This document shows, in pieces, positions 60,239-64,000 of a stretch of 64,000 bases of DNA. Made by a program: the position numbers and the translations under genes. The notes under the pieces were generated by a model. It saw only the letters and a program-made list of their open reading frames with translations. It ran no database searches and had not been told where the DNA came from. The DNA comes from Amycolatopsis echigonensis (lineage in GTDB: Bacteria; Actinomycetota; Actinomycetes; Mycobacteriales; Pseudonocardiaceae): NCBI RefSeq assembly GCF_014174495.1, contig NZ_JACJHR010000008.1, positions 1-64,000 on the forward strand, read 5' to 3'. Every line of letters starts with the position of its first letter. Position 1 is the first letter of the stretch.

Positions 60239-61885
60239 ATGCGAAGCATGGAGACCTTGACGCTGGTCGGCGTGCTCGCCGGGTCGCTCGGGCTGACTGC
60301 GATCGCCCGGCGGTTCAACCTGTCCGCGCCGCTGCTCATCGTGGTGGTCGCGCTGGGGGTCGCGTTGATTCCCGGCGTTCCGCGGGTCGAGCTGGAACCC
60401 GAACTGATCCTGACTGTCGTGCTGCCGCCGTTGCTGTACTCGACGTCGCTGGAGAGTTCGATCGCCCACTTTCGTGCGAACTTGAGGCCGATCATCACGC
60501 TCGGCGTGCTGCTCGTGGTGGCCACCGCGTTCGTGATCGCGTTCGTCGTGCACCTGCTGCTGCCCGATTTGCCGTGGGCCTCAGCGCTGGTGCTCGGGGC
60601 GGTCGTGTCTCCGCCGGACGCGGTCACTGCTGTCGCGATCGGACGGCGGCTGGGGTTGCCCCGGGGCGTGATGACGGTGCTCACCGGCGAGAGCCTGGTC
60701 AACGACGCGGCCGCACTCACGCTGTACAAGGTCGCGCTCGCGGCGGTGGCCGGGACGGCGGGATCGCTCGGGCACGGGTTCGCGGTCTTCGCCGTCGCGA
60801 CGGTGGTCGGCGTCCTCGTCGGACTGGTCGCGGGCGGGGTCGTCGAGCTGATCCGCACGAGGCTGGACGATCCGCTGCTCGAATCGGCGTTCGGGATCGT
60901 GGTGCCGTTCGCGGCGTACGTCACCGCGGAACATCTGCATCCGTTCGGCTCAGAGTTCAGCGGGAGCGGCGTGCTGGCAGTCGTCACGGCGGGGCTGTTC
61001 CTCGGGCACCGGTCGTTGCGCGCATCGCCGGCGACGCGGGTGCAGGACCGATCTGTCTGGGCGTCGATCGACGTCATGCTCGAGGCACTGGTGTTCGCGT
61101 TGATGGCGCTGCAACTGCCGTTCGTGCTCGACGGGGCGCAGCATGCCGCGCGGGACAACGGGACGCTCGCGTTGTCCGCGATCATCGTGTTGCTCGCTAC
61201 GATGTTCGTGCGGATACCCGCGGTCTTCCTGTCCAGCTACCTGCCCCGGTCACTGCAACTTCTCCGGCGCACCAAGCATGATCCGCCGCCCTGGCGGTCG
61301 CTGGCGGTGATCTCCTGGACCGGCATGCGCGGTGTCGTCACCATCGCCGCCGCGTCCGGCGTGCCCGCGGACACTCCTGGTCGCGCCGAGATCCAGCTGT
61401 TCGCGTTCGCCGTCGCGGTCGGGACCGTGCTGATCCAAGGCCTCACGCTGCCACCGCTGATCCGGCTGCTCAAAGTCCAAGACCCGGACGAGGATGCCCG
61501 CGACCAGGCCGAAGAGCTGGCCGCGCGCAAGGTCGCGCAAAAAGCCGCGCACGAGCGGCTGCACGAGCTTGTCCGCGACCAACTGTCCACATTAGACATG
61601 GAGCCGGAGAAGATGAAGCGGCTCGAGCAACGGCTGGAACGCGTCGTGGACACCCGGTACCGGTTCGCGCAGGCCGCGATCACGCTGTCCGGCGAGGAGC
61701 GCCGCGACAGCCCGCAGGCGCAGTTCGCCAAGGCGCGGCGGGAACTCCTCATCACCCAGCGTGCGGCGATGATCGAGGAGAACCGCGCCGGCCGCCTTGA
61801 CGACGACGTCCTGCAGAAGGTTCTGCGCGAACTCGACCTGGAGGAAATGTCCGTGACGACAACCCTTACGAACCGGATGAGTTGA
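60239..61885 (+). CDS. Na+/H+ antiporter (CPA1 family)
   Basis: A 548-residue membrane antiporter. Helices 1-12 occupy about residues 5-400; VLGAVVSPPDAVTAVAIGRR and TGESLVNDAAALTLYK carry the conserved ND motif of ion binding, and WTGMRGVVTIAAASGVP is another CPA1 signature. The last 150 residues are a charged helical cytoplasmic tail (AEELAARKVAQKAAHERLHE). It exports Na+ in exchange for protons. ATG 60239 or 60248 may be the start; neither has a strong ribosome site. The 3' end overlaps the convergent LLM gene by 20 bases. Confidence 0.92.
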   Translation: MRSMETLTLVGVLAGSLGLTAIARRFNLSAPLLIVVVALGVALIPGVPRVELEPELILTVVLPPLLYSTSLESSIAHFRANLRPIITLGVLLVVATAFVIAFVVHLLLPDLPWASALVLGAVVSPPDAVTAVAIGRRLGLPRGVMTVLTGESLVNDAAALTLYKVALAAVAGTAGSLGHGFAVFAVATVVGVLVGLVAGGVVELIRTRLDDPLLESAFGIVVPFAAYVTAEHLHPFGSEFSGSGVLAVVTAGLFLGHRSLRASPATRVQDRSVWASIDVMLEALVFALMALQLPFVLDGAQHAARDNGTLALSAIIVLLATMFVRIPAVFLSSYLPRSLQLLRRTKHDPPPWRSLAVISWTGMRGVVTIAAASGVPADTPGRAEIQLFAFAVAVGTVLIQGLTLPPLIRLLKVQDPDEDARDQAEELAARKVAQKAAHERLHELVRDQLSTLDMEPEKMKRLEQRLERVVDTRYRFAQAAITLSGEERRDSPQAQFAKARRELLITQRAAMIEENRAGRLDDDVLQKVLRELDLEEMSVTTTLTNRMS

Positions 61886-62768
61886 GTTCGCCCGTCAGCC
61901 GCCAGGTGCGCCGCCGGTCCTCGTCGGTGTGCAGGGCGGTCTGGGTGAGCAACACGTCGGTCGCGCCAGCGTCGAAGTAGCGCTGCACGCCGGCGGCGAC
62001 CGTCTCCTCGTCGCCGATCAGCACCAGGTCCGCCGCGTTTTCGACGCCACCTGCCGCAAGCACCCGTTGGTACGACGGGATCGAACCGTAGAAACCGAGT
62101 TCCCGTGCCGCGAGTTCGCGCACCGCATCAACGTCACTGGTCACCACGGCTGGAACGGCGGCGACCACTCGCTTGCCAGGACCGATCCCGGGCACGATCA
62201 GGTTCGAGAGAGCCTGCGGGCTGGCCAGATACGGCAACGTGCCGTCGGCCAGTTCACCGGTGACGCGCAACGCCTGCGGCCCCATCGCGGCGACGAGCAC
62301 CGAAATCGGCACCGCCGGCGCGGGCTCCGTCAGATGCGCCTCCACCGTCGAGCCAGCGAAGTCGACTTGTTCCCCAGCGAACACTGCGCGCAACACGGTC
62401 AGGTACTCCCGCAGGTGCCGCACCGGCGGCGGGTACGGCGTGCCATAGACCGGTTCGAGGAAGTTCTTGGCGCCAAGACCGATGCCGAGTGTGAACCGCC
62501 CGCCGGACGCCTCGCTCGCCGTGCGCGCGGCGGACGCCAGCGCCAGCGGGTGCCGCGGGTAAATCGGCACGACGGAAGTGCCGATTTCGACCCGAGAGGT
62601 CACCTGTCCGGCCAACGCGGCCGCCACCAGCGCGTCGTGGCTCAAGGGCAATTGGGCGAACCAGATCGACGCCGCACCAGCCTCCTCGGCCTCGCGTGCC
62701 TGGTCCAGCAATTCGGTCACCGCGATGTGCGCCCGCGGCAGGGTGGGCAAAGTCAGTCCGACGCTCAT
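61866..62768 (-). CDS. LLM-class flavin-dependent oxidoreductase
   Basis: A 300-residue luciferase-like monooxygenase, possibly using coenzyme F420 as many actinomycete members do. MSVGLTLPTLPRAHIAVTEL, AGAASIWFAQ, VEIGTSVVPIYPRHPLALAS and GRFTLGIGLG follow the barrel's usual sequence, as does the C-terminal YFDAGATDVLLTQTA. The substrate is unknown. ATG 62768 is the start. Confidence 0.9.
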   Translation of the reverse strand: MSVGLTLPTLPRAHIAVTELLDQAREAEEAGAASIWFAQLPLSHDALVAAALAGQVTSRVEIGTSVVPIYPRHPLALASAARTASEASGGRFTLGIGLGAKNFLEPVYGTPYPPPVRHLREYLTVLRAVFAGEQVDFAGSTVEAHLTEPAPAVPISVLVAAMGPQALRVTGELADGTLPYLASPQALSNLIVPGIGPGKRVVAAVPAVVTSDVDAVRELAARELGFYGSIPSYQRVLAAGGVENAADLVLIGDEETVAAGVQRYFDAGATDVLLTQTALHTDEDRRRTWRLTGELNSSGS

Positions 62769-62917
62769 GTCTTCAAGTATTCAGGCGTACCACCGGTTTC
62801 TCACCAGCCGAAACAAGCGCGCATCTTTGTGTCAGCCGCGTTCACAGCCGACGAGAGACCCTGCCCGACGCCCCGGCAGACCCGCACCCTGGACGCCCGA
62901 CGACTCCAGGAGGACGG

Positions 62918-63415
62918 ATGTCCCTGACCGACGTCATCGACGGCACCCGCCAAGCCGTGCAGACAGACCGGCACAACGCGGCGGTGTCGTTCAGCGTCGA
63001 CCACGAGCTGGCCGCCAACACCGCGACCGTGGTGGACGTTCGCGTGCGCGACCACGCGTTCACCGTCGACGAGCCGCCCGCGCTCGGCGGCACCGACCAG
63101 GCAGCGAACCCGGTCGAATACGCGCTGGCCGCGCTCGGGTCCTGCCAGGTGATCACGTACCAGTTCTGGGCCGCCCGCCTCGGCATCCCGCTCGACGCCG
63201 TGCGCGTGAAGGTGGACGGCGACCTAGACCGGCACGGCTTCTTCGGCTTCGACGAATCGACCCGGCCAGGTTTCAGCGACGTGCGGGTGTCCGTCGAACT
63301 CGAAGGCCCGTCCGCACCCGAAGCCTACGAACAACTCCACCGCGCGGTGGACGAGCACTGCCCGGTGCTCGACCTTTTCCGCAACCAAACCCCAGTCACC
63401 ACAACGGTTCGCTGA
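62918..63415 (+). CDS. OsmC family protein
   Basis: A 165-residue OsmC/Ohr-like protein. NPVEYALAALGSCQVITYQF contains the conserved Cys that acts in peroxide reduction, and the C-terminal HRAVDEHCPVLDLFRN the second Cys. It probably reduces organic hydroperoxides with a thiol partner. ATG 62918 is preceded by AGGAGGACGG. The gene converges with purA. Confidence 0.92.
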   Translation: MSLTDVIDGTRQAVQTDRHNAAVSFSVDHELAANTATVVDVRVRDHAFTVDEPPALGGTDQAANPVEYALAALGSCQVITYQFWAARLGIPLDAVRVKVDGDLDRHGFFGFDESTRPGFSDVRVSVELEGPSAPEAYEQLHRAVDEHCPVLDLFRNQTPVTTTVR

Positions 63416-63421
63416 CGAAAA

Positions 63422-63452
63422 CGGCCAGGCCGGTACGAAACCAGCCTGGCCG
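63422..63452. terminator. hairpin between OsmC and purA genes
   Basis: CGGCCAGGC (63422-63430) pairs exactly with GCCTGGCCG (63444-63452). It lies between the two convergent stop codons and probably ends both transcripts. Confidence 0.7.
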
Positions 63453-63466
63453 CTCAAGCCGAGAAC

Positions 63467-64000
63467 TCAGGCGAACTCGTGCCGCACGATCGTCTGCTCC
63501 CGCCCGGGACCGACGCCGATCGCCGAAACCCGCGCGCCCGACAGTTCCTCGATCCGCTCGACGTAGGCCCGCGCGTTGGCAGGCAGTTCGTCGTACGTTC
63601 GGCAGTGCGAGATGTCCTCGAACCAGCCCGGCAGCTCTTCGTAGATCGGGACCGCGTGGTGCACGTCGGTCTGGGTCATCGGCATGTCCGAGGTGCGGAA
63701 GCCGTCCACCTCGTAGCCGACGCACACCGGGACCTTTTCCAGGCCGGACAGCACGTCCAGCTTGGTCAGGAAGTAGTCGGTGATTCCGTTGACCCGCACC
63801 GCGTAGCGGGCGATCACCGCGTCGAACCAGCCGGTGCGCCGGGAGCGGCCGGTGGTGACGCCGAATTCGCCGCCCTGTTTGCGCAGGTACTCGCCGGACT
63901 CGTCGTCCAGTTCGGTCGGGAACGGGCCGGAGCCGACACGGGTCGTGTACGCCTTCAGGATGCCCAGCACGGTCGTGATGCGGCCCGGGCCGATGCCCGA
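63467..64000 (-). CDS. purA: adenylosuccinate synthetase PurA, C-terminal part
   Basis: The last 177 codons of PurA, which joins IMP and aspartate with GTP to give adenylosuccinate; the N-terminus lies beyond the window. [20 protein letters not shown] is the substrate-binding Arg motif, and [20 protein letters not shown] gives the guanine-binding part, with [10 protein letters not shown] near the C-terminus. It is the rightmost of the purine genes, all on the minus strand. Confidence 0.96.
   Translation of the reverse strand, partial: SGIGPGRITTVLGILKAYTTRVGSGPFPTELDDESGEYLRKQGGEFGVTTGRSRRTGWFDAVIARYAVRVNGITDYFLTKLDVLSGLEKVPVCVGYEVDGFRTSDMPMTQTDVHHAVPIYEELPGWFEDISHCRTYDELPANARAYVERIEELSGARVSAIGVGPGREQTIVRHEFA

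Noticed and set aside
1..64000. tRNA, rRNA, IS element, integrase or attachment site
   Set aside because: I looked for typical tRNA ends and loops, transposase and integrase motifs and flanking direct repeats and saw none I could defend; weak RNA genes could still be missed by eye.

Overview
The window is very G+C-rich, with strong GC bias at third codon positions, frequent GTG starts and gene families typical of filamentous actinomycetes: XRE/DUF5753 plus DUF397 pairs, PE/PPE/EspG and WXG100 proteins, a SigE-family sigma factor and several SAM methyltransferases. It looks like a chromosomal segment of a pseudonocardial actinomycete, most likely Amycolatopsis or a close relative. This placement rests on gene content and codon use, not on a database search.

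The backbone is purine biosynthesis. From right to left, all on the minus strand, lie purA (cut by the window end), purD, purB, purC, purS-purQ and purL. They cover seven of the proteins that convert PRPP to AMP precursors and are separated by accessory genes, mostly small operons on either strand. A sterol-carrier-like gene follows downstream of purL.

Layout. 0-8 kb: intergenic hairpins, a DUF397/XRE regulatory pair, a type VII secretion-associated protein, two tandem secreted GH25 muramidases, a Pro/Gln-rich membrane protein, a pentapeptide-repeat membrane protein and a nitroreductase. 8-17 kb: purL and purQS, flanking a heterodimeric ABC exporter whose two ATPase subunits are degenerate in complementary ways, and a beta-propeller membrane protein. 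17-26 kb: GMC oxidoreductase, methyltransferases, a GT87 mannosyltransferase, an aldehyde dehydrogenase/lactate-oxidase operon, a metallo-hydrolase and a deacetylase-like protein. 26-28.2 kb: a decay zone with gene remnants and about 0.8 kb of degenerate tandem repeat. 28-37.7 kb: patatin, a second XRE regulator, purC, SAM hydrolase, MOSC and Nudix proteins, a polar amino acid ABC importer with two binding proteins, and purB. 37.7-42 kb: a divergent galactonate-type sugar acid cluster (dehydratase, SDR, aldolase, lactonase, GntR regulator). 42-49 kb: a GlxA-type regulator facing an HD/RidA operon across a perfect operator palindrome, TetR, a sigma/anti-sigma pair, threonine aldolase, a HAD hydrolase and an aminotransferase. 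49-54 kb: a type VII secretion substrate locus (PE-like, DUF3558 lipoprotein, PPE, EspG, small ESX-like protein, WXG100-lytic transglycosylase fusion) without any secretion machinery. 54-64 kb: purD, a phosphodiesterase, an APC permease, a 30-bp minisatellite, a Na+/H+ antiporter, LLM and OsmC proteins, and purA.

No rRNA, tRNA, CRISPR array, insertion sequence, integrase or phage module was recognised. The most unusual items are the complementary ABC exporter pair, the orphan ESX substrate locus with its peptidoglycan-cleaving member, the GlxA operator that overlaps both promoter hexamers, the minisatellite at 59.34-59.58 kb and several frameshifted gene remnants.
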